In this document: in pieces, positions 1 to 7,856 of the stretch
Position numbering within the stretch: position 1 is the first letter of the stretch
Layout of the letters: every line of letters begins with the position of its first letter
Assembly: GCF_026167665.1 (NCBI RefSeq)
Contig: NZ_CP098740.1
Coordinates: 2,852,001-2,916,000, forward strand
DNA: 64,000 bases
Reading direction: 5' to 3'
Origin: Streptomyces drozdowiczii
GTDB lineage: Bacteria; Actinomycetota; Actinomycetes; Streptomycetales; Streptomycetaceae
Notes under the pieces: generated by a model
The model's input: only the letters and a program-made list of their open reading frames with translations
Databases searched by the model: none
Told to the model about the DNA's origin: nothing
Translations under genes and position numbers: made by a program

Positions 1-963
1 CTCGTCGGCTCGCGGCGCATGGGCTGCGCACTCCCCGGCGCCGACCTGGACCTGGTGGCGGCGCTCCCCGACGTCACGGGCGTACGGGACCGGCTCGCGG
101 CCGCCTTCCCGGAGGCGCGGGACCTGCGCGAGGTGAGCGGGGCCCGTGTCCCCGGGCTGCGCTGGTACGTGGACGGGCTGCGGGTGGACCTGGTCACCGT
201 GGCGACGGGGACCGTGCCCCCGGCCGAAGCGGTGGCGCGCCGCGCGGAGCTGGGCGAGGCGGCGGCCGTCGCGCTGAGCGCGGTGAGCGACGCGGAGGCG
301 TTCCCGCGTCAGGAGGCGTTCACCGCGCTCGCGCGGGGCGTGAAGGAGTGGGCGGCGGCGCGGGGCCTGGACTCCGCGCCGTGCGGCGGCCTGCCGGGCA
401 TCGCCTGGGCGACCCTCGCGGCCCGTACGGCACACGGGGGCGGCGGCCTCCGGGACTTCTTCGCGACCTGGGCGGCATGGGACTGGCGCGAACCGGTGGG
501 CGGGGGCCCGGCGACGGGCGACCCGGTCACGGTGTACACGCCGACGGCACCGGTCCGCTCCTGCACGGCCCAGGTGAGCGCCGCGGGGCGTGACGTGCTG
601 ACGGCGGAGTTGTTCCGGGCCTGGGAGCTGCTGGACACGGAACCGGCCGCGCTCTGCGCCCCGCCCCCGCTCACGGAGCACACCGCCTGGGCTCTCGCGG
701 CGGCGGCCCCGTCCGAGGAGGGGCGCCTGCGAGGCCGCCTCCTGGCCCTGACCGCCGCCCTCGCGGAAGCCGGCGCCCCCGACACCCGCGTCTGGCCCCG
801 CCCGATCACGACCCCCGACCACACGGGTTACGCGATCGGCCTGGGCGCGACACCCCCGGAGGCGCACCGCCTGGCGGAGATCGGGGCGGAGGTCCTGCGC
901 GGGCTCAGGGGGGCGTCGCTGCGCCCCGGCCCGAACCCGGTGGCGCGTCCGCGCGACACCTGA
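1..963 (+). CDS. Poly(A)-polymerase-like nucleotidyltransferase, C-terminal part (5' end outside window)
   Basis: The reading frame is open from base 1, so the true start lies upstream. The first residues read LVGSRRMGCALPGADLDLV, the G-S plus D-x-D signature of a Pol-beta-type nucleotidyltransferase. A further aspartate sits in LRVDLV about 60 residues on. The middle (VKEWAAARGLDS, GGLPGIAWATLAART, then FFATWAAWDWREPV) follows the order of the central domain of eukaryotic poly(A) polymerases, and YTPTAPVRSCTAQVS resembles the segment after it. Known: such domains occur in long actinobacterial RNA-repair-type proteins. Inferred: RNA nucleotidyl transfer or RNA end handling. The substrate cannot be told from this fragment. 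The stop is at 961-963. Confidence 0.7.
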   Translation, partial: LVGSRRMGCALPGADLDLVAALPDVTGVRDRLAAAFPEARDLREVSGARVPGLRWYVDGLRVDLVTVATGTVPPAEAVARRAELGEAAAVALSAVSDAEAFPRQEAFTALARGVKEWAAARGLDSAPCGGLPGIAWATLAARTAHGGGGLRDFFATWAAWDWREPVGGGPATGDPVTVYTPTAPVRSCTAQVSAAGRDVLTAELFRAWELLDTEPAALCAPPPLTEHTAWALAAAAPSEEGRLRGRLLALTAALAEAGAPDTRVWPRPITTPDHTGYAIGLGATPPEAHRLAEIGAEVLRGLRGASLRPGPNPVARPRDT

Positions 964-972
964 GGGCGGGCG

Positions 973-2235
973 CTACGGGGTCGCGCGCCGCGTCAGCCAG
1001 TTCGCCACGTCGTCCACCACCCCGGGGTCCACATGGCCGGGCCGCGCGTAGTCGGCCGGGGTGGACGGGCCGCTTCCGGCGAAGAGGAGGTGGTCGGCGC
1101 GCTCGTGGACGCGGATCGACACCTCCGGGCGGTCCGCGAGGGCGCGCCGCCAGCCCGCGAGGTCGTCGGCGACGGTCACCTGGTAGTCCCGGCCGCCCTG
1201 GAGGATCAGCATCGGGCGGTGCAGCCGGGCGGCCGTGGCCGACGGGTCGTAGGCGCGCAGGTCGAGCCAGTAGGAGGCGGAGAAGCCCAGCGGCAGCGAC
1301 TCCGGGGGCGTGTCGGGCGTGAGCCCCGGGTCCGCCACCGCGGCGGCCTGCCGGACCAGGGTCGACACCATCGCGTCGGCGGCCGGCCCGGGGGCGAGTT
1401 CTGCCAGGTGGCGGGCCACCCGGACGGCCGCCTCGTGCATCGGCTGCGTGTCCGCGGCGAGCAGCACCAGGCCCGCTACGGACGGGTCGGCCGCGGCGAT
1501 CCGGGGCGCCGCCTTGCCGCCCATGCTGTGCCCCAGCAGGTGAATCCGGTCCGGGGCCACCTCGGGCCGCTGCCGCAGCAGCCGGACGGCGGCGAGCGCG
1601 TGGGGCACGTACTCGTCGGCCATCGTGAAGTCCGGCGGCAGAAGGTCCGGGTGGGCGAAGGTCACCTTGTCGAAGCGCAGGACGGCCACCTGCCGGGAGG
1701 CGAGGCCCCACGCGAGGTCCTTCAGCGGCTTGTTCGCGCCGATGGTCTCGTCCCGGTCGAACGCGCCGCCGCCGCTGAGCAGGACCACGGCGGGCCACGG
1801 CCCCTCGCCCACGGGCAGGGTGAGCGTGCCGGGGACGGCGAGCGGCCCGTCGCCCACGACGACGTCGCACTCGGTGAACCGGTCCTCGTCCACGTAACCC
1901 GGCGGCTCCCACGCGGCGTCGCCCTGCGTGTCGAACCGCAGCCCCTGCAACAGCCCGTCGTCACCGACCGACGTGACCACGGTGAATCCGCCCTCGGCGC
2001 AGAGCACCGGTATGCGCACGCGCGCCGAGCCGGCCTCGGCCACCGGCTCCTCCACGGCCGCGCGGCCGCCGCGTCCCGCGACCTCGGTCGACCAGGCGAG
2101 CCGCAGCTGCTCGGCGGGGAGCGCCGCCCGCAGCGCGGGTGCGAACAGCTCCACGGATTCCTCGAACCGCTCCGTCCGCAACAGCGCGGCGAATCGCCGC
2201 GCCGTCCCCGGTACCCCGCCCTCAACCAGTCTCAT
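973..2235 (-). CDS. Alpha/beta hydrolase with N-terminal DUF3887-like domain
   Basis: A 420-residue protein. Residues about 10-95 look like a DUF3887-type domain (RTERFEESVELFAPALR). The rest is an alpha/beta hydrolase with the nucleophile elbow GHSMGG, an oxyanion-type LLSGGGAFDRD stretch, and the late acid/histidine region (LQGGRDYQV, HERADHLL). The substrate is unknown; family members hydrolyse esters or peptides. No signal peptide is evident. The ATG at 2235 was chosen because the frame upstream runs through the divergent regulator gene. Only 36 bases separate the two starts, so the neighbour probably controls it. Confidence 0.8.
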   Translation of the reverse strand: MRLVEGGVPGTARRFAALLRTERFEESVELFAPALRAALPAEQLRLAWSTEVAGRGGRAAVEEPVAEAGSARVRIPVLCAEGGFTVVTSVGDDGLLQGLRFDTQGDAAWEPPGYVDEDRFTECDVVVGDGPLAVPGTLTLPVGEGPWPAVVLLSGGGAFDRDETIGANKPLKDLAWGLASRQVAVLRFDKVTFAHPDLLPPDFTMADEYVPHALAAVRLLRQRPEVAPDRIHLLGHSMGGKAAPRIAAADPSVAGLVLLAADTQPMHEAAVRVARHLAELAPGPAADAMVSTLVRQAAAVADPGLTPDTPPESLPLGFSASYWLDLRAYDPSATAARLHRPMLILQGGRDYQVTVADDLAGWRRALADRPEVSIRVHERADHLLFAGSGPSTPADYARPGHVDPGVVDDVANWLTRRATP

Positions 2236-2271
2236 GAGTGAGAAAGGTATCAGCCATGAGAAGGTGAGCGG

Positions 2272-2820
2272 GTGGACTCCCTGGACCTGCTCGCCCATCC
2301 CATCCGGCTGCGGATCGTTCTCGCGATGGGTGGCGTACGGACGCTGACCACCTCTCAGCTCCGCGCCCGCATCCCGGAAGCCTCCAAGGCCACCGTCTAC
2401 CGGCACATCGACCTGCTGGCGGCCGGGGGCATCCTCGAGGTGGCCGAGGAGCGCCGGGTGCGCGGCGCCGTGGAACGGCACTACCGGCTACGGCAGGACC
2501 GGGCCAGGATCGGCCCGGAGGAGGTCTCCGCGCTCACCCCGGAGGACCACCGGCGCGCCTTCGCCACCGCGATGACGGCCTTGCTGGCCGAGTTCACCGC
2601 CTACCTGGACCGCGAGGGGGCCGATCCCGTGGCGGACCGGGTGGGCTACCGCCAGCATTCGGTCTGGCTGAGCCCGGCGGAGCTGGAGGAGCTGATCGGC
2701 GGCCTGCGCGCGGCGATCGCCCCGAAACTCGCCAACGAGCCGAGCCCGGAGCGGACTCAGTACCTGCTCAGCCCGATCCACTTCCCGATGGAAGCGCCTC
2801 CCTCGGAAGCGGGGACGTAG
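2272..2820 (+). CDS. ArsR-like winged-helix transcriptional regulator
   Basis: A 182-residue protein starting at GTG, with AGAAGG just upstream. The N-terminus reads MDSLDLLAHPIRLRIVLAM, typical of an ArsR/HTH_20 winged helix. It is followed by a recognition helix region SKATVYRHIDLLAAGGIL and a wing with basic residues (EERRVRGAVERHYRL). The C-terminal half is helical and probably dimerises or senses a ligand. It is divergent from the hydrolase with a 36-bp shared promoter region, so autoregulation and control of the hydrolase are the simplest inference. The ligand is unknown. Confidence 0.82.
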   Translation: MDSLDLLAHPIRLRIVLAMGGVRTLTTSQLRARIPEASKATVYRHIDLLAAGGILEVAEERRVRGAVERHYRLRQDRARIGPEEVSALTPEDHRRAFATAMTALLAEFTAYLDREGADPVADRVGYRQHSVWLSPAELEELIGGLRAAIAPKLANEPSPERTQYLLSPIHFPMEAPPSEAGT

Positions 2821-2910
2821 CGAACTTCAAGAGGCGCGCCCGTGTAACGCCTTTCCCGTCCGCCGCCAAGTAGGTGTGACAGGCAGGCCGGCGGACTGGG
2901 AGACACCACC

Positions 2911-3528
2911 TTGACGAGCGACACCCGCGACAAGGACGGACCGGCGGCGGCAGCGCGCGACCCGGACCTCTTCGAGGAGTTCTACCGGCGCCACTTCGAC
3001 GCGATCACCCGCTTCGTCGCCCGGCGCGTCACCGACCCCCACACGGTCGCGGACCTGACGGCGGAGGTCTTCCTCGCCGCGATCGACTCCGCGGACTCCT
3101 ACCGTCCGGGCCGGGGCAGCGAGACGGCCTGGCTGTACGGCATAGCCCGCAACCTGGTCGGCGCCGAGGCCCGCCGCACCGCCCGCCAAGCGGCCCTGGG
3201 CGCCCGGATCGCGGGCCGCAGGCTGCTGGAGGCGGACGACATCGCGCGCCTGGAGGAGCAGTTGGACGCCGAGGCCGCCGGCCGCCGGGCCCTGGCCGCG
3301 CTCTCCGGCCTGCCGCAGGGCGAGCGCGCGCTGCTGGAGCTCATCACCGTGGACCAGCTCACCCTCCCCGAGGCCGCCTCGGCGCTCGGCCTGCGCCAGG
3401 TGACCGCCCGGGTGCGGCTGCACCGGGCGCGCAAGACGCTGCGCGGGGCGGCCGGCGGCGTCACGGACGAACCGGCGCCGGCACTCGCCGGGGACGCACT
3501 GATCGCGGGAGCAGGGGAGAGGGCATGA
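2911..3528 (+). CDS. ECF-type RNA polymerase sigma factor
   Basis: A 205-residue sigma-70 family protein. Region 2 includes FEEFYRRHFDAITRFVARRV, DLTAEVFLAAI and the AWLYGIARN element (residues about 20-85). Region 4 is a helix-turn-helix near residues 130-175 (LSGLPQGERALLELITV, LTLPEAASALGL, VRLHRARKTL). The start is TTG, preceded by GGGAGA. The last bases overlap the next gene by ATGA, so both are translationally coupled. Inferred role: it directs RNA polymerase to a small regulon and is controlled by the downstream membrane protein. Confidence 0.88.
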   Translation: MTSDTRDKDGPAAAARDPDLFEEFYRRHFDAITRFVARRVTDPHTVADLTAEVFLAAIDSADSYRPGRGSETAWLYGIARNLVGAEARRTARQAALGARIAGRRLLEADDIARLEEQLDAEAAGRRALAALSGLPQGERALLELITVDQLTLPEAASALGLRQVTARVRLHRARKTLRGAAGGVTDEPAPALAGDALIAGAGERA

Positions 3529-4178
3529 AGACGACGTTCGAGGACCGGCTGCTCGAAGAGCTGAAGCGGGAGATCGCGGCGCGCGGCCCGGAGCCCGTCC
3601 CGGCGCGCCCGCGCCCGCGCCGCGTGATCACCGCACCGCGGCTCGCGCTCGTCGCCGGACTGGCCACCGCGGCGACGGTGGCGGCGATGCTGCTGCCCGG
3701 GTCGCCCACGACGCCGGAGGCGTACGCCGTGGACCGGAACGGGGACGGCACCGTCACCGTCACCCTCTACGACCTCACCCCGGACCCCGAAGAACAGAAG
3801 GCACTCGTGAAGCGGGTACGCGAGCTGGGCGTGCTGGTGAGCATCGACACCCTGCCCCTCGGAAGCTCCTGCGTCCGGCCCCGGGGGAAGGTCATCGAGC
3901 CCCCGGCTGGCGTCGCAGACCCCGAGATGAAGATCGACATCGGGAAGCCGGTGGAGGGCATGCCCGGAATCAAGCCCTCGACACCGCCGGACACGGAGAG
4001 GAAGGGCCCTCCTACCGATTCCGGATGGCGGGCCACCCTCCACCCCGGCGACACCCTGGTGATCGAGATCGACCAGGACATCGCGTGGTACTCCGCGATC
4101 AAGGGCGCCGCGGCCCCGTGCGATCCCCGGCCCTTCGCGCAGCCGGGGCCCCTGCCGCCCCCCGCCACCGCCGACTGA
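3525..4178 (+). CDS. Membrane-anchored partner of the ECF sigma factor (putative anti-sigma)
   Basis: A 217-residue protein with an N-terminal cytoplasmic stretch of about 33 residues (MKTTFEDRLLEELKREIAAR), one transmembrane segment near residues 35-55 (LALVAGLATAATVAAMLL), then an extracytoplasmic domain with two cysteines. ATGA overlap with the sigma gene suggests coupled synthesis. I see no HxxxCxxC zinc anti-sigma motif, and the cytoplasmic part is shorter than in typical ZAS anti-sigma factors, so the anti-sigma role rests on position and topology only. It could instead be a target or accessory protein. Confidence 0.6.
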   Translation: MKTTFEDRLLEELKREIAARGPEPVPARPRPRRVITAPRLALVAGLATAATVAAMLLPGSPTTPEAYAVDRNGDGTVTVTLYDLTPDPEEQKALVKRVRELGVLVSIDTLPLGSSCVRPRGKVIEPPAGVADPEMKIDIGKPVEGMPGIKPSTPPDTERKGPPTDSGWRATLHPGDTLVIEIDQDIAWYSAIKGAAAPCDPRPFAQPGPLPPPATAD

Positions 4179-4239
4179 GTTCGCGGCTCCCCTGCCGGTG
4201 AACCATCTGTCCACCTGTTGGCGGGTGGCGTCCGGGATA

Positions 4240-4279
4240 CGCGAAACGGCTCCCCCGTGGCTGGGGGAGCCGTTTCGCG
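4240..4279. terminator. Bidirectional hairpin terminator, 17-bp perfect stem
   Basis: The arms at 4240-4256 and 4263-4279 are exact reverse complements with a 6-base loop. It lies between two convergent genes, the sigma partner (ends 4178) and the GlsB-type protein (ends 4300), and so can serve both. There is no strong T-tract, which is common in high-GC actinomycetes. Confidence 0.85.
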
Positions 4280-4299
4280 ACCGTGCGGAGCGGTGTGGG

Positions 4300-4569
4300 T
4301 CAGGCGTGGCGGCGGTTGCCGGTGATGACCCGGTAGAGCACGAGCAGGATGATCGAGCCGACGATGGCCGCGATCCAGGTGGAGAGTTCGAAGAAGCCGT
4401 CGATGGAGTCGACGCCGAAGATGACCTTGCCGAGCCAGCCGCCGAGAAGGCCGCCCGCAATGCCGATGAGCATCGTGATGATGATGCCGCCCGGGTCCTT
4501 GCCCGGCACGAGCGCCTTGGCGATGAGACCCGCAAGAAGCCCGATGATGATCCACGCGATGATGCCCAT
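4300..4569 (-). CDS. GlsB/YeaQ/YmgE-family membrane protein
   Basis: An 89-residue, glycine-rich integral membrane protein (MGIIAWIIIGLLAGLIAKAL at the N-terminus, then a second hydrophobic block IIITMLIGIAGGLLGGWLG and a third near the C-terminus). Length and the GKDPGG turn fit the transglycosylase-associated (GlsB/YeaQ/YmgE) family, which is linked to envelope stress in other bacteria; the biochemical role is unknown. ATG at 4569 is preferred over the longer open frame because it has a GGTGGG site just upstream and matches family length. A paralogue lies at 39916-40188. Confidence 0.85.
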   Translation of the reverse strand: MGIIAWIIIGLLAGLIAKALVPGKDPGGIIITMLIGIAGGLLGGWLGKVIFGVDSIDGFFELSTWIAAIVGSIILLVLYRVITGNRRHA

Positions 4570-4644
4570 GATGTCCCACCTACCTGGTCGTATAAAGATT
4601 TTGTCAACGACCGTCTTTACCGGAAGGGCGCCTTCAAACATCGG

Positions 4645-5048
4645 CTGCGCAGATGCGTTCGGCGGGCCCGGCGGCGATGCCCGGTTCCCGGACTGCCTGG
4701 ATCGCGCGGTGGGGGCCCTGGGAGGGGTCCGACCGGTCGACAGCATCCGTATCGACCCGGACTTCTCTCGCTCCGACCGCCGCCGCCTTCTGTTCGTCCG
4801 CTTCGCGGGGGTGCCGCTGTTCTGGCGGCTCGACCTGGACGTCCGCGCCGCGTCGGTCGCGGCCGGCCAGCGCCCTGGCGAACGCCATCGGCGCGGTCAA
4901 GGCGGTGGCCCGAAAGCGGGACGCCGAGGCCCGTGGCCTGCTGGACCGGGGGTTCGCCCGAATCGGCAAGGACGACCGGGCCGGCGGCGCCTGGGCCGAC
5001 GACGTGGCCCGACCAGCCCACGCCGCCGCCCTGCGCGACGCGTCCTAG
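4645..5048 (+). pseudogene. Decayed nucleotidyltransferase-like gene, C-terminal remnant
   Basis: Two frames carry protein-like sequence that should be contiguous. From about 4645 to 4865 one frame reads FPDCLDRAVGALGGVRPVDS ... RRLLFVRFAGVPLFWRLDLD. From about 4868 another frame reads ASALANAIGAVKAVARKRDA ... GLLDRGFARIG and stops at 5048. Orthologous-looking proteins normally have a linker of roughly 15-20 residues between these blocks, so both a deletion and a frameshift are needed. The N-terminal catalytic half is absent. Assignment to a nucleotidyltransferase-like family is from memory of the LFWRLDLDV region and is tentative; that it is a broken coding sequence is clearer. Confidence 0.55.
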
Positions 5049-5081
5049 TCGGACCTGGCGGCCCAGGTCACTGACGACTCC

Positions 5082-5290
5082 CTAGGAGTCAGCGGCGTAC
5101 GAAACGAACCCCGCCCAAGCGTCCGTGCCGAAGGCGAGCTCCGGCACGGACAGGTCCTTCGAGTCACGGACGTGCACAGCCCCGGAGAGGCAGCGACCTC
5201 AACGCAGTCATTCGGGTTGCTGCTGTCGCTGTAGCTGCTCTTGAACCACCGCAGCTCAGAGGCTTCCCCGGCAGTCGGCCTGTGGGTCAT
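5082..5290 (-). pseudogene. DUF397 protein, frameshifted by one base in a C run (probably intact in the organism)
   Basis: The start reads MTHRPTAGEASELRWFKSSY and continues SDSSNPNDCVEVA, the DUF397 signature. At the four-C run 5180-5183 the frame changes. After the shift the sequence reads AVHVRDSKDLSVPELAFGTD and AWAGFVSYAADS before a stop at 5082-5084, the normal DUF397 ending. One extra base in that run gives a 69-residue protein of usual length. The ATG overlaps the stop of the upstream XRE gene (ATGA), the standard arrangement. DUF397 proteins act with XRE/DUF5753 regulators in Streptomyces development and antibiotic control; the mechanism is unclear. Confidence 0.8.
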
Positions 5291-6168
5291 GTTTCTCCCC
5301 GTACTTGCTTGATGAAAGCCATGGACTCCTCCGGAGTTAAAGCGCGAGCCCGGATGATGCCGAACCCTAGCTCAAGGATACGAAGCTGCTTGGGGTGAAC
5401 AATGGGCCTGCCAGCGAACTCATCGTCCGCACGGCCAACGGCCGATCCGTCGGCGAACTTCAGCACCTGGATGCGGCCGCCCGTTCCTGGGTGGTCCCAC
5501 CGGGCGGTCGGCATCACCTGAATGTCAACGAAGGGCAACTCGCCCAGCCGCAGCAGGTTGTCCAGCTGCCGATGCCAGACCTCCCGGCCGCCGACCGGGC
5601 GGAGCAGCGAGGACTCCTCCTGGACGAAGCTGAGTTCAGGCGCGGGCACACGCTCGAAGATGGACTGCCGCGCCACGCGCGCGGCCACGGCCCGCTCCAG
5701 CTCGTCCGTCGAGAGGACGGGCCGTCTCGTGCCGATGAGGGCCCTGGCGTACTCCTCAGTCTGCAAGAGGCCGTGCAGGTTATGACTGCCGTACGCCGCC
5801 ACCTCAACGGCCCGCGCCTCCAACTTCGCCAGATCCCGGACCTTCTTCGGGTACCGCACCTCCGCGAGGTCCTTCTTCATCGCGGCGATCTTGCCGCCCG
5901 CCCCGCACACCTCATCCGCCATGTCCAGCAGCTCAGGCCGAGGGATCCGGCGACCGCCCTCCACCTTGTAGATCAGGTTCTCCCCGTACCCCAGCCGCGT
6001 ACCGAACTCCGCCGCCGTCAGGCCCGCCGCCTCGCGCCAGGCCCTGATCTGGCGGCCCACGGCGGCGACCACCGCGACGCCCGACTCGTCGTCGGGGTCG
6101 ACGTCCCAGCCGGGTTCGTCCGCTCCGGCGTCGGGCTGCCGGTCCGTACCGATCTCGTCCACACTCAT
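5287..6168 (-). CDS. XRE-family regulator with DUF5753 domain (WhiJ/AbaA-type)
   Basis: A 293-residue protein. An XRE helix-turn-helix occupies residues about 35-90 (VGRQIRAWREAAGLTAAEFG, LGYGENLIYKVEGGRRIPRP). The DUF5753 region follows (GLLQTEEYARALI, ARQSIFERVPAPELSFVQEE, then LGELPFVDIQVMPTA). ATG at 6168 is chosen because the longer frame begins in the divergent promoter region and the protein then has normal length. It is translationally coupled to DUF397 and divergent from an HATPase gene at 6331. This trio resembles the WhiJ/AbaA modules of streptomycetes, which regulate differentiation; the target here is unknown. Confidence 0.88.
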   Translation of the reverse strand: MSVDEIGTDRQPDAGADEPGWDVDPDDESGVAVVAAVGRQIRAWREAAGLTAAEFGTRLGYGENLIYKVEGGRRIPRPELLDMADEVCGAGGKIAAMKKDLAEVRYPKKVRDLAKLEARAVEVAAYGSHNLHGLLQTEEYARALIGTRRPVLSTDELERAVAARVARQSIFERVPAPELSFVQEESSLLRPVGGREVWHRQLDNLLRLGELPFVDIQVMPTARWDHPGTGGRIQVLKFADGSAVGRADDEFAGRPIVHPKQLRILELGFGIIRARALTPEESMAFIKQVRGET

Positions 6169-6330
6169 CCGTGCCCCGCTTCCACGCGCGTGCCGTTCTT
6201 CCTCAACCGTGTACGTCCCCTGGGCGTCACCCCGTACAGCGGGGACAACGCTGGACAAGCTCGGGACAATGACCGTACGTAAGCACCGAGTCACTGTTCA
6301 CGGTAGGGGCGCGCGGCCACCCTGAGTGAC

Positions 6331-6756
6331 GTGAATCGAGAAATCACCCGAACCGAAACTTCCGCTCCCGCCCGGGAGTTCGCCGTACGGCTCTCCCCCA
6401 CGCGCCGGGGCGCACGGCTCGCCCGGCTGCTCACGACGGCGCATTTGGGCGACTGGGGGCTCCCCACCGAGGCCGCCGCGCACATCGTGGCCGAGCTGGC
6501 CGCGAACGCGGCCACGCACGGGCGGGTGCAGGGCCGGGACTTCCGCCTGAGCCTCACCGTCAGCCCGGAACAGCGGCTGCGGATCGAGCTGACGGACACA
6601 CGGAGTGACCGCCTCCCCGTACCGGACCACCCCGCCCCGTACGCGGAGAGCGGGCGCGGCCTGCTCATCGTCGCGGCGCTGGCGGACCGCTGGGGCGTCG
6701 AAGAGGGGCCGCTGCCCCGCAAGACGGTCTGGGCGGAACTCGACCTCGTACGGTGA
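6331..6756 (+). CDS. HATPase_c (RsbW/anti-sigma kinase-like) ATP-binding regulatory protein
   Basis: A 141-residue, GTG-started protein consisting of a single GHKL ATPase fold. The N-box-like region is HIVAELAANAATHG (residues about 52-65), followed by ELTDTRSDRLP and the ATP-lid glycines SGRGLLIVAALADRWGV. No second domain is present. It is divergent from the XRE-DUF397 pair (about 160 bp between starts), the usual partner in AbaA/WhiJ clusters. Family members act as serine kinases or anti-sigma factors; the partner is not identifiable here. Confidence 0.87.
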   Translation: MNREITRTETSAPAREFAVRLSPTRRGARLARLLTTAHLGDWGLPTEAAAHIVAELAANAATHGRVQGRDFRLSLTVSPEQRLRIELTDTRSDRLPVPDHPAPYAESGRGLLIVAALADRWGVEEGPLPRKTVWAELDLVR

Positions 6757-7034
6757 CTACCGTGACGCCCCCGACCGCGTCCCGGGCCACCGGGTCGCGG
6801 TCCTTCGCGACGCAAAAAGGCTTTTAAAGAACCTGGGAAAGAACCAGACCAATACCCACCCCACCCCGTCTTGACCTGCATCACTCGCGCGAGTGAACTC
6901 GGGCAACTGGGCTGGATTCGGGCCGGGTTCGCTGGCATATGCTCGCCGCGACAACACCACAGAACGTGACGGCCCCCGGCGAGACGCCAATCTCCACCGA
7001 GGGCCTGACCAACACGGAAGAGAACGACTTCCTG

Positions 7035-7816
7035 ATGGCTACCCCGCAGGTTATCGCGCCCCCTCGCGCCCCCTCCGGCTCCCCCGCCGCAGGCATCCGG
7101 CACGTCAACGTCCGCCACACCACCGGCTTTACGGTGATCGGCAACCAGCTCGCCCAGCACGCGGACCTCTCGCTGACCGCGATCGGGCTCGCCGCGCACA
7201 TCCAGTCGCTGCCCACGGGCGCCAGGATCGGCATCAAGTTCCTCGCAGCCCGCTTCCCGGAGAGCGAGGCCCGCATCGCCTCCGCGCTAAGGGAGTTGGA
7301 GGATGCCGGGTATCTGCACCGGGACCGCGTACGCCTGGCGGACGGCCGGGTGGTCACCCGTACGACGTCGTACAACCAGCCGCACACGACCGCACCCACG
7401 CAAGCCGCGCCCGCCCCCGCCGCCCCGCCCAGGCAGCCCGCGCCGCCCATCCCGGTCGAGACGCGGCACCGGGCCGCCGCGGATCTCCTCGCCGGCCTCC
7501 GCCGCCACGCACCCCAACTCACGCTGTCCGCAAGGGAGATCAGCGACCTCGCCCCCGCAGTCACCGCCTGGCTCGACCGCGAGGTGCACCCCGCCACCGT
7601 GCGGCACGCGCTGACGAGCGACCTCCCGACCCCCCTCAGGCACCCGGCCGGACTCGTCCGCAACCGCCTGACCGCACACCTCCCGCCCCCACTGCCCGAC
7701 GCCCCGGAACAGGCCGTCCCCTCCAGGACTGCGACCGCTGCGACCGAGTCTTCCGCGCCCCCGAACCGGGCCACTGCCGCGACTGCCGCGAGGCGGAACC
7801 CCAAAGAGCCGCCTGA
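7035..7816 (+). pseudogene. Streptomyces-type helix-turn-helix DNA-binding protein, frameshifted by one base in a C run
   Basis: From ATG 7035 the frame reads HVNVRHTTGFTVIGNQLAQH, then LSLTAIGLAAHIQSLP and a winged-helix portion RFPESEARIASALRELEDAG YL. This is a common streptomycete regulator-like family. At the four-C run 7718-7721 the natural sequence changes frame and continues PLQDCDRCDRVFRAPEPGHC RDC to a stop at 7816, a cysteine-rich zinc-binding tail that is usual for this family. Adding one base gives 260 residues. An upstream ATG at 6939 is possible but less likely. Without correction the frame would fuse wrongly into the next gene. Confidence 0.78.
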
Positions 7817-7856
7817 CCAGCCGAACCGCCGGGCCCGGACGGGCGTCTCCCCGTAC

